Assembly: GCA_033439765.1 (NCBI GenBank)
Contig: JAULSN010000004.1
Coordinates: forward strand, 3,172,001 to 3,236,000
Reading direction: 5' to 3'
From: Lasiosphaeria ovina
Lineage: Eukaryota; Ascomycota; Sordariomycetes; Sordariales; Lasiosphaeriaceae
Length of the DNA stretch: 64,000 nt
Below are positions 44,549 to 56,409 of the stretch, piece by piece. Each line of letters opens with the position of its first letter. Position 1 is the first letter of the stretch. A model generated the notes under the pieces. The model did no database searches. It saw only the letters and a program-made list of their open reading frames with translations, and was not told the DNA's origin. The position numbers and the translations under genes are program-made.

Positions 44549-47500
44549 ATGGGGAAGCTCATCCGCCTCGAGCTTTTCAGTATGTCCACCGCCACCACCG
44601 CCGCGCGCGCATGTATGCGAACCAATATAACATCTGACGCGCTTCTACAGACTTCAAGTCCTACAAGGGACACCACACTCTGTTGTTCGGTGATTCTTAC
44701 TTCACCTCCATCATCGGCCCCAATGGCTCGGGAAAGTCAAACTCGTGAGTCGCGCCCGCTCTTGCCCGATGGTGTTGATGTTGACATGCCCGTTTTATTT
44801 TTTTCTAGGATGGACGCAATCTCCTTCGTCCTGGGTATCAAGTCATCGCATCTTCGATCTACCCACCTCCGAGACCTGGTGTACCGCGGCCGGGTTATGA
44901 AAACATCCAAAATACAGGAGGACGGCACTGCGGCACCAGCCACGAATGGCTATGTGAACGGTCACCAAGGCGGCGATGACGAAGATGCATCCCAGAGAGC
45001 GTCACGAAACGATCCCAAGACAGCCTGGGTTATGGCCGTCTACGAGGATGACGCCGGCGATGAGCAGAAGTGGAAGCGGAGCATCACTAGCAGCGGCTCG
45101 AGTGAATACCGCATCAACGAGCGCGTAGTCACGGCGCAGCAATACAACGAGGCCCTTGAGACGGAGAACATCCTGATCAAGGCGCGCAATTTCCTCGTCT
45201 TCCAGGGAGATGTCGAGGCCATCGCATCCCAATCCCCCCAGGATCTCACGCGCTTGATCGAACAGATTTCGGGGAGTCTGGAATACAAGGCCGAGTACGA
45301 GAAGCTCCAGGCAGAGGTCGAGCAAGCTGCCGAGAACCAAAACTTCCAGCTGCACAGGAGGCGCGGCATAAACTCGGAAATCAAGCAGTATCAGGAGCAG
45401 AAGAAGGAGGCCGAAAACTTCCAGAAGAAGACCGATGAGAGAGACGAAGCCGTCATCACTCACATTCTGTGGAAGCTGTACCACTTCCAGCAAGTCATGG
45501 ACGAGTCCAGCGCCAAGATCCACGAACACCAGGAGAACCTTAAAGAGTTCCGCCGCAATGTTGAGGCTTTGGAGAAGAAGTTGGAGGGTGCCCGCCGAGA
45601 GCAGGCTACCGTCGGGCGAGAGGTCGGAAAGGTCGAGAGGAACATGAAGGCGAAAGAGAAGAGCATCGAGGACCGAGAAAACGGCCTGGTTCCCATCGAC
45701 GAGAAAATTGCGCAAAGCACCCAGAACATGGGACTGCTCCGCAAACGAATAGGTGACGTGAAGAAAGATCGCGATAACCAAGTCGCCAACATTCAAAAGT
45801 TGCAAAAAGATCTCGCTGCCGTCGAAAAGGCACATCAACTGTTCGAGAAGCAGTGGACTGAGACGCTGAAGAAGCAGGGCAAAGAACTCAGCGACGCAGA
45901 CCGAAAGGAGTACAACAGCCTCCGGGCCGAGGCCATGAAGAAATCGGCAGATAACCGATCGAAGCTGGACAACCTCGGCCGCCAGCTGAAGAGCGACGAG
46001 GTGACGGCGAACAACCTCAAAGGGAAAATCGAGAGCTTCGAGGCGGCTATCGAAAAGCTGCAGAGCGAAGTCCAGGTGATTAAGGACCGCCGGGATGCCA
46101 ACCAAGATGCAGTTCGCCAGATTACCGGTGAGATCAGCGCCAAGAAGAAGGAGTTCAATAGTCTGCAGTCAGACAGGATCCGGACGAATGAGTATCGGAC
46201 CCAGCTTGAAGAAAAGCTCTTGGATGTATCCAGGAAGCTGGAGGACGCGTATACCGGCCAACGGCAGAGCGAAAAGGAGATCAGGACAAAAAACATGATC
46301 AGCGATCTCAAGCGTATCTATCCTGGCGTGCGAGGACAAGTCGGCAAGCTTTGCAACCCCAAGCAGAACAAATTCGACGAGGCTTTTACCAAAGCACTCG
46401 GGCGCGAGTATGATTCCGTCGTCGTTGACACGGAGAAAATCGGCGTGGACTGTGTCCAGTATCTCAAGGAGCAGCGCTTTCCTCCCATGACCTTTATCCC
46501 ACTCGACAATATCAAGGTCAACACGTCCAACTCGGCTGTTAAGGGCATCCCCGGCGCACGGCTGACCATTGATACCATCGACTTCGACCCCTCACTCGAG
46601 CGCGCCATCGCATATGCATGCGGCGGATCCGTCGTATGCGATAACCTCGGCATTGCCAAGGATATAGTCTATGGCAGAAAGATTCAGGTCAAGGCAGTTA
46701 CGGTGGACGGAACCATAATACACAAAGCCGGAACAATGACAGGCGGTCGCCTGCCAGAAGCCAGGGGGGGTAAGCGGCGAATTGACGAGCGCGATGTCCT
46801 CAAACTGAGGGAGATGGCCGAGGATTTCAAGGATGAGCTCTCGAAGCTTCCCCAAGCTAGGCGGCAAGAAAACGCCGAAGGATCCCTGCAGAATGACATT
46901 TCCGCATTGGAGCAACGTCTCAGAATCCAGCAGAGCGAGCTGGCTGCCTTTGAGAAGAATCTCAAAGGCAAGCAAAAGGAGCTTGAACACCAAAAGCGAC
47001 AGCTCCATGAGTATGAGCCCAAGTTCAAGGACAAGGACGGCGAGCTGCAAAGGGCACGTGTGACTGTTGAAAAGTTCGAGAAAGCGATCTCGGATGTCGA
47101 GGATAAGATCTTTTCCGGGTTCTGCAAGAGGCTCGGATACGAAAACATTCGAGACTACGAAGCCCAGCAAGGAACCCTCGAGCAAGAGGCAGTCCAGAAA
47201 CGCCAGGACTTCAACCTGCAAAAACAAAAAATCGGGAGCACGCTCTCCTGGGAAAAGTCGCAGCACAGCGCGACAAGCGAAAGACTGCAAACCTTGGAGG
47301 CTACTCTCGGGCGGCACGATGCGGATGTAAAAGCATACCAGCAAGAAAAGTCCGACATTGAGGAGGCAATGAAAGAAGACCAGGACGAGCTTGAAGCCCT
47401 CCAGGAGAGCCTGGAAGAACTCAGAGCCTCACACGCAGAGAAGTCCAAGAAGGTTGCCGAAGCGAAGCAGGAGCTGCAAAAGAAAAACAAGGACATCGAG

Positions 47501-48625
47501 GGTAGGTTAAAAGAAATCAGCAACCTCGAAGCGACTGTCCAGAAGAATGGCGCCGACAAGCTGGCCTTGCTGCGGAGATGCAAGCTCGAGCAGATACAGA
47601 TTCCGCTCCAAGAGGGGTCTCTCGACGACATCCCGAACGAGGACGTACTTCTCCAAAAGGAACAAGACGCAATGGACATTGATGGAGAGCACGACGAGGA
47701 GGAGGCGCTAGAAGCTGTCATGGATAACTATGGCATCGAGATTAACTTTGATGGTCTGGACGACGATCTGAAGAACGTGAGTTCTCGTTTCTCTCACCCC
47801 CTGATGTTATCTTGCATAGATAACAGATACTGACATGGCCAAATCTGGGCAGCCCGACGGCGGGGATGTTGAGGAAAAGCTGCAGGAAAAGATCTCGGCA
47901 TTAGCGGCGGAGCTGGAGAAGCTGAACCCCAACATGCGAGCCATTGAGCGTCTCGAGTCAGTGCGGTCGCGGCTCGAGTCGACAGACAAGGACTTTGAGG
48001 ACTCGCGGTCAGCGCTCAAGGCGGCGCGCGACTCGTTCGCGCAGGTTAAGGAGAAGCGCTTCGAGCTCTTCAACAAGGCCTTCTCGCACATCCAGGAGCA
48101 AATCACGCACGTGTACAAGGACCTGACGCGGTCCGACGCGTACCCGCTCGGCGGGCAGGCCTACCTCGACATCGAGGAGGACACGGACACGCCGTACCTG
48201 TCGGGCATCAAGTACCACGCCATGCCGCCGCTCAAGCGCTTCCGCGACATGGAGCACCTGTCGGGCGGCGAGAAGACCATGGCCGCCCTCGCCCTGCTGT
48301 TCGCCATCCACAGCTACCAGCCCAGCCCCTTCTTCGTGCTCGACGAGGTCGACGCCGCCCTCGACAACGCCAACGTAGACAAGATCAAAAAGTACATCCG
48401 CGAGCACGCCGGCCCCGGCATGCAGTTCATCGTCATCAGCCTCAAGGCTGGCCTCTTCCAGGACAGCGAGAGTCTCGTCGGCGTCTACCGCGACCAGGAC
48501 GTTAACAGCTCACGCACTTTGACTTTGGATGTGAGTTTTCTTCTCTGGTCTCTACATCCCCGCCCGTGCAATCTTTTACTGACTCTGTTTCTTCTCCTTC
48601 AACGCAGCTTCGGAAGTACGTGTAA
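44549..48625 (+). CDS. SMC1: cohesin subunit SMC1
   Basis: Smc1 pairs with Smc3 in the cohesin ring that holds sister chromatids and extrudes loops. Five exons (44549-44579, 44651-44744, 44809-47776, 47853-48530, 48608-48625) give 1262 residues, the family length. The first splices rebuild LFNFKSYKGH and GPNGSGKSNSMDAISFVLG. Walker A GPNGSGKS is at ~33-40. Two long coiled coils (~170-510 and ~680-1020) flank the hinge (~520-670; YPGVRGQVGKLCNP, CVQYLKEQRFPPMTF, AGTMTGGRLPEARGG). The ABC signature is LSGGEKTMAALAL (~1167) and Walker B is FFVLDEVDAALD (~1190). The last exon is only six codons (LRKYV, stop). All introns are 64-77 nt. Antisense frames across the coiled coils are shadows. Confidence 0.97.
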
Positions 48626-49835
48626 AATCCATTGCCGTCCGATGGGGGTTTGAAACAAGCTAGCGAGCCAGCGAGCATAATATGTTGTTGTTAGTACATA
48701 AGGGAGCGAGGCAGATGATGCGAGCGTATGTGTTAATGTATGCGGTTTGGGAGGGGGGAAGAGACAATGTCCTTTATATGTGTGAGCGAGGCTTTTTCTT
48801 TCTTTCTTCTTTCTCTCTCTTCTTCTCGACGTATTCTTTCTGGGAGACACGAGAACCGGGGGTGTGGGGCGGGACTTTTTTCGTTTTCTTTTCCCCTTTT
48901 TTCTTAGTTCTTTCTCGAGAAGGAGAATGACGATGCAAAGGCCACGGTATCTACGTAGCTTTATTATCTCTTATCATGAGGCACTTTGACACAACTCGTT
49001 CGAGCTTTCACATTCGGGCTTTTGATCTTCACCTGTACTCTCGCTCTTCGATCTCGTGCTCTCTGTTTCACTACGCTGTCCTTTTTCAACCAGTATTTTC
49101 TTTTTAGAGGTGATGTAATACGATATCAAGGTTATTCCGGCAAAAGTAAGCAGTGTCCTTTTCATTCATATTCCTTCCAGCCCTGTGATGAAAAAGGGGA
49201 GGAAGACGAATTACCAGGGAACGTCGGGGTTCATGCAGGTTTCTCCAGACCAGGCCCCAAGATGTGCTTTTGGGTTGGTTTTATTCTACTGGAAACAGAT
49301 TGCTACCTGCATACGCCTTTGCCGTAGGTGAACAACTTCATCCCTTAACACCCTCCATGTTTTATGCACAGAAGCCAATGCCCTCACTCCCTTGCCGTTA
49401 GAGATTGCGCTGTGCCCAAAAACAACCCCTATCCCACGTCGAATTCCACCGGACCTTCTCAAGTCCTCGTGCTTTCCGGAAGCAATGGGATGCAGGCGAT
49501 GTGACTTAACCAGGCAGAGGAGATCCACAAGCAACTGGGCTATATCGAGCCTGGGCTGCGTGTGTAACATGGCAATGCCGACGGTGGAAATCATGCGCTG
49601 ATAGCAAGCTCTGGGCCGTTAGATTCTGAGCGTCTGGCCGGATATCAAGCCCCATCACTTGCTTCAAAGAGAAATGGGGGCTTTGTTTCTTCGATAGATC
49701 CATACCAATCAAGCATTGGCGCCAATTCCTGGGCAGAGAAGAAATAGGCTTCTTCCCTATGCAAGGCGCCGCGTAGAATCGACACAGCTGCAGACCTGGC
49801 GGGGCACGCTCTGACAAAACAAGGCGAGACCACGG
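48626..49835. other. intergenic, convergent 3' flanks of SMC1 and TFIIE-alpha
   Basis: No gene is supported. T/C-rich runs lie near 48790-48910. Small minus-strand frames at 49286-49839 have no domain. Confidence 0.65.
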
Positions 49836-50849
49836 TCATATCACATCCTCGAATTCGAAGTCGTCATCCTCATCCTCGTCTCCGCCCTCGGCCTTGACGT
49901 TTGTGAAGGAGACGCTCATCTCGTCTCCACCGCTAACAGCCGGGGTGGCGTCCTCTAGCTTAACTCTCTTGGCTGGTGCGGCGCCGTCCTCGTCCTCGTC
50001 CATAGCGTCGGACTGAGTCTTGACGGGCACCGAGCTCGTGGTCATCCATATGGGTAGGGCGTTCTCGGCCAGCAGACGTTCTTTCCGCTTCTTGTTCTCG
50101 AGGTTCTCCTGCTCGCTGTTGCCGTCGGAGATGGTTACCGACATGGTCTTGGGCCCTGTTATGGCCAGGCCCTTGACTGCCGACGGCTTGCTGAAGCCAA
50201 CGTCTACCGGGACGCTGGCCAGGACCTCGTGGGTGACCTCGCGCACGACGGGCCTGGCGACGGCGATGGCCTTGTCAAAGGTGCACTCGGGCACAACGGT
50301 CTGGTCAATCTTCTGCAGCATGTCGGTCATGAACTTGAACTGGTTGTTCATGCGCGACAGCTGCTGGTGGCCGGGGGCCTCGCGCTCCTTGGACAGCTCG
50401 AGCACGTTGCCGCAGCGCTGGCAGGTGAAGCCGGACATGGAGACGGAGTCGAGGACCTCGAGCTGCGACCATTGGGCCTGACACCTGGGGCAGAAGTACT
50501 CCTTTGACTCGTCGGCGGGGTTGATAACGCCCTGCATGTCCTTGTCCGTCTTGTAGACGCGCCACTTGATGGCGTCAATAGTCTGGCGGTAGTCGATGAA
50601 GTAATATGTGCGGTTGATTGGGCGCGTCTTGCCGGCCTGCATCTCTGGCCGTACGTGCACCGTCAGGAAGCGGGCATCGCGCAGAGACGCGCACAGCTTG
50701 TGGAGGTCCTTGAGATTCATCTTCATCAGGTAGGCCAGCTCGTCGTCGCGCAAGGCCGAGTGGGTAACCAGGGCGTCGACGACGAGAATCTCGGTGACCG
50801 AGTAGAAGGCCCGCATGACGGAGCGGACCAGCGTCTGTACCACCTCCAT
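49836..50849 (-). CDS. TFA1: transcription initiation factor IIE subunit alpha
   Basis: TFIIE-alpha works with TFIIE-beta to recruit and stimulate TFIIH at RNA polymerase II promoters. One exon, 337 residues from the ATG at 50849 (MEVVQTLVRSVMRAFYSV). The frame is open further upstream but has no ATG there, only a TTG at 50933. The extended winged helix covers ~1-100 (RDDELAYLMKMNLKDLHKLC, RPINRTYYFIDYRQTIDAIKW). A zinc ribbon has Cys at ~120, 123, 143 and 146 (FCPRC..FTCQRCGNVLE). A helix with QLSRMNNQFKFMTDMLQKID follows. The C-terminus is very acidic (DEDEDDDFEFEDV), the usual TFIIH/general-factor contact region. A short upstream exon cannot be excluded. It is divergent to the polymerase gene at 52059. 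Confidence 0.94.
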   Translation of the reverse strand: MEVVQTLVRSVMRAFYSVTEILVVDALVTHSALRDDELAYLMKMNLKDLHKLCASLRDARFLTVHVRPEMQAGKTRPINRTYYFIDYRQTIDAIKWRVYKTDKDMQGVINPADESKEYFCPRCQAQWSQLEVLDSVSMSGFTCQRCGNVLELSKEREAPGHQQLSRMNNQFKFMTDMLQKIDQTVVPECTFDKAIAVARPVVREVTHEVLASVPVDVGFSKPSAVKGLAITGPKTMSVTISDGNSEQENLENKKRKERLLAENALPIWMTTSSVPVKTQSDAMDEDEDGAAPAKRVKLEDATPAVSGGDEMSVSFTNVKAEGGDEDEDDDFEFEDVI

Positions 50850-52058
50850 CCTTTTGGTCTCCGGTTTAACTGCCTCTGCTTGAGGGCGAAAGCGAGCTGA
50901 AGCTGAAGCTGGTCGCTTGAGGCACGAGGCCAAAAGAAGGGATCCGAACCCGGCCGAGTGCGCTTGTCTCTAAGAGGTCAGACGAGAGGAGAAAAGAAAG
51001 GAACCTCAAGCGGCTAGGTACGCCTCTCTGACCGACCGACAAGGAGCGAAGTGAATAATATTACAGAGCCCAACACCACAAACGAGAGACAGCCACGAGT
51101 TTGCGCTTCCGTGTGGCCGCGCAGAGTGTGTGACTCGAGGCGCAAACCACGGTGCTCGTCGCTGCCTGGACAAATTGACGACGGGAGTGAGGTGGTGAAA
51201 GAAAGAGCGTAGGTTGGCCAGGTTGACCACTGCACCTCAGAAGCTTTGGTAAAATATTACGAAGCCGCAGCGTGTTGGCCCGCAGCGCAGCGGGTGGCAA
51301 GGTCCGAGTACATACGGTTTTTCGCACGGTCATCAAGCTCTGCCCAAGCATAAAACAATGGACGAAAAGAGGGAAACAAATTGAAGACATCTTACGCCCA
51401 TCCATGCCTGTAATTTATTAAAAAAAAAATTGAGTTTGAAAACCGGGAGGAGAGATAACCTTGGTCAAGAAAATTGCACAGTGTGGGTATTTTGGTGCAC
51501 ACTGGTGCAAAAGAAGTTCTTTCTTCGGTTTTGTCATTGTGCCTTTCGCATACGTACTGCATATACGTTCCGCAATGGGGGCATTGTCTTTTGTCGCCGG
51601 CCTCTATGCTTTGGCCACGGGCCGTGACAGGGTGACTGTTACTAAAATGTCCGTATTACCTACTCTACCAAGGTAGTAGGTAGCCCGGTAATCTTCTGGC
51701 GATTCTATGTCGGCCTGCAGCTTGCTTGCCTGGCGGCTTACACTACTATTCTAGAACCTCGATGCATGTCAACTGAACTGCGCGATTAAAGTGCGTCATG
51801 CAAGTCCACATTCACCAATGGCATCTCTTCACGACCCATTCGAGTTCCATTTATCGACGCTTTCCGCTTCTATTGTTCTAGAAATCCTCATTTTGAGCCA
51901 TACATAGTACTTTCTCCCGATGCGCGTCGTCACGTTGTCGCGGCCGTCGCTGCCTCCCTCGCAGCCACCGTGACCGGTTCCCGAGGCCTGCCAGCCCGGG
52001 TTTGAGCTTCGGCTTCAGTTGGTCTGGGCACCTTATTTTGCACACGCTGCGTTCAAAC
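50850..52058. other. divergent promoter region of TFA1 and the Pol4-like gene
   Basis: No gene is supported; it separates two divergent starts. Short chance frames only. Confidence 0.65.
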
Positions 52059-53924
52059 ATGGGCGATTTTCCAATCATATTCCTCCTGTCGGCTCATTTG
52101 GGGTCTGAAGAGCTTCAAGAACTCGAAGCGCAAATCCCCACTCTCACATATGATATCAACGAGGCCGAACTCATTGTCGGCAAGGTCTTTCGAATACAAC
52201 GAGCCCGGTTTGAGCTGAGGAAGCACAACATCGTGACAGAAGATGTTGATATCGCCGACTCGCCGGCGCCTCCAAGTCCCAAACGGGCGCGGATTGTGGC
52301 ACCTGCTGAGCGCAGCTCATCCCCCGACTCTGATACGGCATCCGACCGAGAGATGCACAGCCACGCAGAAACATCAGCCGAGACAAAGGCAATCAGGGTC
52401 GTGAAGCTCGACTGGCTTACCGAGTCTGTGAAGCTGGGCAGAGCGCTGCCTGTACATGACTATATTGTCTACGAAGGCCGCAAGGTCTCAACGACGCCCA
52501 TGAAACCTCCGCCAGCTGCTCCCGCAGAGACGGCACTTGGGGTGAGGAGTGCACTGGCGAAAGCAGACACTCCTTCTGCTAGATCGCGGCCTGGGTCGTC
52601 TTATGGGTCAAGGAGAAGACCCAACCAGTTTGGGCATGGTTACCACCATCGCCCCGACAGGCCCCCGCCCTTGATCAGGCAGACTACGTCGGAAAACGAG
52701 GTTTATATTCACCTCCCGCCAATTCCGGAGTATCTTCACACGACGTACTCATGTCAGCGTCCCACCCCGGTCAATCCGCCCAACGAGTTGTTCATCCAGC
52801 AGCTTCTTAAAATTAGAACCGCCAGAACTCTGATGGCAGACAAGATAGGCGTGAGAGCTTACTCGAGCGCCATCGCTACCCTCGCTGCATATCCATACAC
52901 TGTAACCGGCGCAAAAGGTAGGTAGTACTTGCATCATGCTACTCATGTGTGGGTTCAGCTAAAATATCTCACTTGTACAGAGGTGGAAAGACTCCCAGGC
53001 TGTGGCTCCAAAATTGCACAGCTCTACCAAGAATTCCAGGACAGCCATGAGCTTAACGAGGTCAAGGAGTACGAGACAGACCCTAAGCTTACAGTGCTGA
53101 GGCTGTTCTATGGAGTGTGGGGTGTTGCCGAGACCACTGCGCGAGAATTCTACAACAAGGGCTGGCGAGACCTGGACGACATTGTCCAGCACGGCTGGGA
53201 TACCCTGACGAGGGTGCAACAAATCGGCGTCAAATTCTATGACGAGTTTCAGCTCAAGATACCGCGCGCCGAGGTGGAGTCGATCGGCGACACGATCCTC
53301 AAGCACGCGAGAAAGATCGACAAGGGATTCCAGATGGCCATCGTCGGGGGCTACAGGAGGGGAAAGCTCGAGAGCGGCGATGTCGATGTGGTTCTGAGCC
53401 ACCCCGAGGAATCGGCAACCAACGGCTTTGTCGAGAGCATCGTGGTCAGCCTGGAGAGGGACGGGTACATCACGCACACGCTCACGCTCGGCACTAAGAA
53501 CAGCGAGCGTGGCCAGCTGCCGGTGAGCTGGAAAGGCAACGAAAAGAAGGGCTCCGGGTTCGACACGCTGGACAAGGCGCTGGTGGTCTGGCAAGACCCC
53601 GAGTGGGCGTCGGGCGCGGCCAAGAATCCGAACCCGCACCGACGCGTCGACATCATCATCAGCCCGTGGAAGACGGCTGGGTGCGCCGTTTTGGGATGGT
53701 CGAGCGGCACGACGTTCCAGCGCGACTTGCGCAGATACTGCAAGAAAGAGCGGGCGCTCAAGTTCGACAGCAGCGGCATCCGGAGCCGCCTCGACGGGTC
53801 GTGGGTCGACTTTGAGAGCGACCTCGATGGCCGGCCGGCGCCGGACATGCTGACGGCCGAACGCCGAGTCTTTGCGGGCCTCGAGCTGGAATGGCGGCCA
53901 CCAGAGGAGCGGTGCACCAATTAA
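52059..53924 (+). CDS. POL4: family X DNA polymerase (Pol4-like, beta/mu/lambda group)
   Basis: Pol4-type enzymes fill short gaps in non-homologous end joining and base excision repair. Exons 52059-52917 and 52981-53924 give 600 residues. The intron (52918-52980, GTAGGT...GTACAG) joins VTGAK to EVERLPGCGSKIA. The start MGDFPIIFLLSAHLG was chosen over an ATG 57 nt upstream because the BRCT domain begins here. BRCT covers ~1-130 (KLDWLTESVKLGRALPVHDY). A Ser/Pro/Arg linker follows. The 8-kDa helix-hairpin-helix part is at ~245-310. The polymerase core includes LRLFYGVWGVAETTAREF, GGYRRGKLESGDVDVV (two catalytic Asp, ~419/421) and RRVDIIISPW (third Asp, ~510). GWSSGTTFQRDLRRYCK replaces the common GWTGS-type loop. 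Confidence 0.93.
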
Positions 53925-55032
53925 TTACATTGCGCCTGAGTTGATGATGGCCATTCTGGCGATTTGATACGGGCGGGTTGAAGATACATCTTAGTCATGA
54001 CCGCAGTCGCGTGTTGTTGCCAGGAACAGAGGAGAAACCCGACAGCCTGGGACCCGCCCGCCTCCTGTCCCTTTTTGATGGTGCAATCGCGCAAGAGAAT
54101 ATCGCGACCGGAAACGGTTGGGTGAGGCTGTCCGCTGTACGCTGATGCGACCAGGGGTCCCTAAAGAAGATGCTGACAGGCACTGAGCAGCACTGCAAAC
54201 AAGCTTTTAACGTCATGCCGACTGCTGCACGACGTTCCAACAGGCACCCTGGGCTGCATTGCCGCACCTGGGGCCCTTAATTGGGATTTCGGATTTACTT
54301 TATTATTATTGACATCTTGCCCCCTTCCCCCTTTTCCCACCACGCTCTCGGTGTTCCACCGCGGTTTTGGATACGTATTCCACGGATTTCGAAGCCTTCC
54401 ATGCCCTGTCATCCAAATGACAAAAACGTGGCCAACCGTGCCAGATCGGCAGTTGATTTGGCTCCCCTCAAGGTCGGTGCTCGGGCAGACCCAAAGGCCG
54501 CGCGCCCGCCCCTCATTGGACAGACGAGCCTTGCCCGGCAAGACTTCCCTAGACAGACGCGGAGAATGTCTCCGATCAGGAGGGATGGAACAACGGGAGA
54601 AGCCAGGCACGGAAATAGTACGTATATCCCATGCAGGTACTCCGTCGTGACGCTTGTTTTCTGTGCAATACATGAGCGTGTGTACGTATATTTGCGCAGG
54701 ACCAGGTAATTACACTTGCGCGCTAGAGTTCCATCTAGCGCAACTAAGAGAAGGACGGCAGAATGGTAATCTGTCATCGTGGCATGATTTTTTTTGTTTG
54801 CCTGCCCGTGGTCCGTCCGTTGTCCTTCCGCACTACATCACGATACACGAACGATATCTACCCGCCCACCTACCTACCTGACCTCATTTTCTTCTGGACA
54901 TATTTGATCACGTCAAACACATATCCAGATCCCTTTCCACACTGAGTCTCAGGTTCCCCAGTTTTGCGACTTGCTGTTTGACCTGCTCTGCTCCGCTCGC
55001 GAATCTACGGCACAACAGACAAAACCGAAATA
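53925..55032. other. intergenic between the Pol4-like and MAPEG genes
   Basis: No gene is supported. It should contain the Pol4 3' UTR and the MAPEG promoter. Frames here are short and without domains. Confidence 0.65.
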
Positions 55033-55109
55033 ATGGGTTTCACATTTCCTGATGAATACGGGTGAGTGACAGTGAGACGATTGCCGTGATGATAGCCCAT
55101 CTCTCCCCC

Positions 55110-55140
<31 letters not shown>

Positions 55141-56055
55141 GGTCTCGTCCCCGTTCTGTGTGTGATGCGCATCTACAGCCCACGTATTTTTACATGATAT
55201 GATATCTACAGATATACCATGCTAACCACCTGAGTTGTAGATACGTGCTCCTCGCGGCGACGTCGACTTTCTTCGTCAACGTCTACCACTCCACCCTCAC
55301 CTCAAAGTACCGCAAGGCCAGCGGCGTCAAGTACCCGGCCCCGTACGCCAGCAACGAGGTAGCCGAGAAGGACCCCAAGGCTTTTTCGTTCAACTGCGGT
55401 GAGTTTTTCTTCTTATTCTTATTCTAATTCTCCTTGTTGCTACTATTTGTTCTCGATTTTCTTTTTATCTTTGCATATGGGTTTATGTATGCCTATATCT
55501 ACTAGTGACCTATCATTTGAGATGCAGCTATGCCTTTTTTTCAGGGTGTGAATGCCTCCACCTTCCTCCTCCTGGCTACTTCCACTATCGAGATGGCGAG
55601 GAGGGGTGAGAGGAACGGATGTGGAGAGGGTCTAAACATGGAAAATGGACTTGAAAGTAAAGGGGCGGAAGAGGACAAGACTGACAAGTTCAGCAGCCCA
55701 GCGCGCCCACGCCAACTACACCGAGAACCTCGTCCCGCTCCTCGGCGCGCTCGCCATTGCCGGCCTGCGCTTCCCCGTGGCCGCCGCCACCATCGGCGCC
55801 ACCTGGTCCGTCGCTCGCGTGTTGTATGCCCGCGGCTACGCTACCTACGGCCCGGCAGGGCGCATCAAGTAAGCCATTCTTTTCATAACCCCGCTCCCCA
55901 TTCCTGGTTTGCATATGTGTGGGTTTTTCGAAAAGGGAGACCGCGGCTGGCGTGGCTAACACCGGAACAGGTACGGCATTGCTTCGTCGCTGACTGGCGC
56001 CGTCCTGCTCGTGACGGCCCTCGCCTCGTCCATCCTGTTTGTCTTGGAAAAGTAG
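55033..56055 (+). CDS. MAPEG family, microsomal glutathione S-transferase 3-like
   Basis: MAPEG proteins are small ER membrane enzymes that conjugate glutathione to lipids or reduce lipid peroxides. Four exons (55033-55061, 55241-55398, 55697-55868, 55971-56055) give 147 residues with ~4 membrane spans. The splices rebuild DEYGYVLLAATSTFFVNVYH, FSFNCAQRAHANYTENLVP and GRIKYGIASSLTG. The motif FNCAQRAHANYTENLVPL is the family hallmark and includes the glutathione-site Arg/Asn positions. RVLYARGYATYGP, also diagnostic, precedes the last span (VLLVTALASSILFVL). Intron 1 contains a C13 run followed by a T23 run. Intron 2 is long (298 nt) for this window. Substrate is not predictable. Confidence 0.93.
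55105..55140. repeat. C13-T23 homopolymer pair in MAPEG intron 1
   Basis: A run of C directly followed by a run of T. It is intronic, so the length can vary without effect on the protein. Exact lengths may be assembly-dependent. Confidence 0.85.
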
Positions 56056-56409
56056 AGAGCTGCTGGCTGTGGCCCCCTCTCTCTGGCTCGTGGGCGGGCA
56101 AGGTGGCATGGCATGATGTAGCGATAGATACGAACAAATGTATGTTTACTTATTACCGTTGTTCTCGCGCGTCTTGTTTCCTTGTGGGTGCTAGGCTGGA
56201 ATCCCTTCTCTGTGCATATCATGGGGACCAGTGAACACAAGCCTTCTCTATATTCTCTGTATGTATTACATGTTCTTCTACCAGCCAACATTGACTGCAA
56301 TACTGCTACCTCCCAGGCTTTGGCTAGCTGAGAAACTGCCGAGATGTATCCTACGCGTTTTACCACCCCCAAATAATACAAGTGGATCCCAATACAAGAT
56401 ACCCCCGCT
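56056..56409. other. intergenic, convergent 3' flanks
   Basis: No feature seen between the MAPEG stop and the end of the decayed Kelch gene. Confidence 0.65.

Noticed and set aside
45002..46105. 367-codon Leu-rich minus-strand frame inside SMC1
   Set aside because: It is the antisense of Lys/Glu-rich coiled-coil codons, a well-known artefact.
50850..50933. N-terminal extension of TFIIE-alpha by 28 residues
   Set aside because: It has only a TTG start. The ATG at 50849 matches the family N-terminus.
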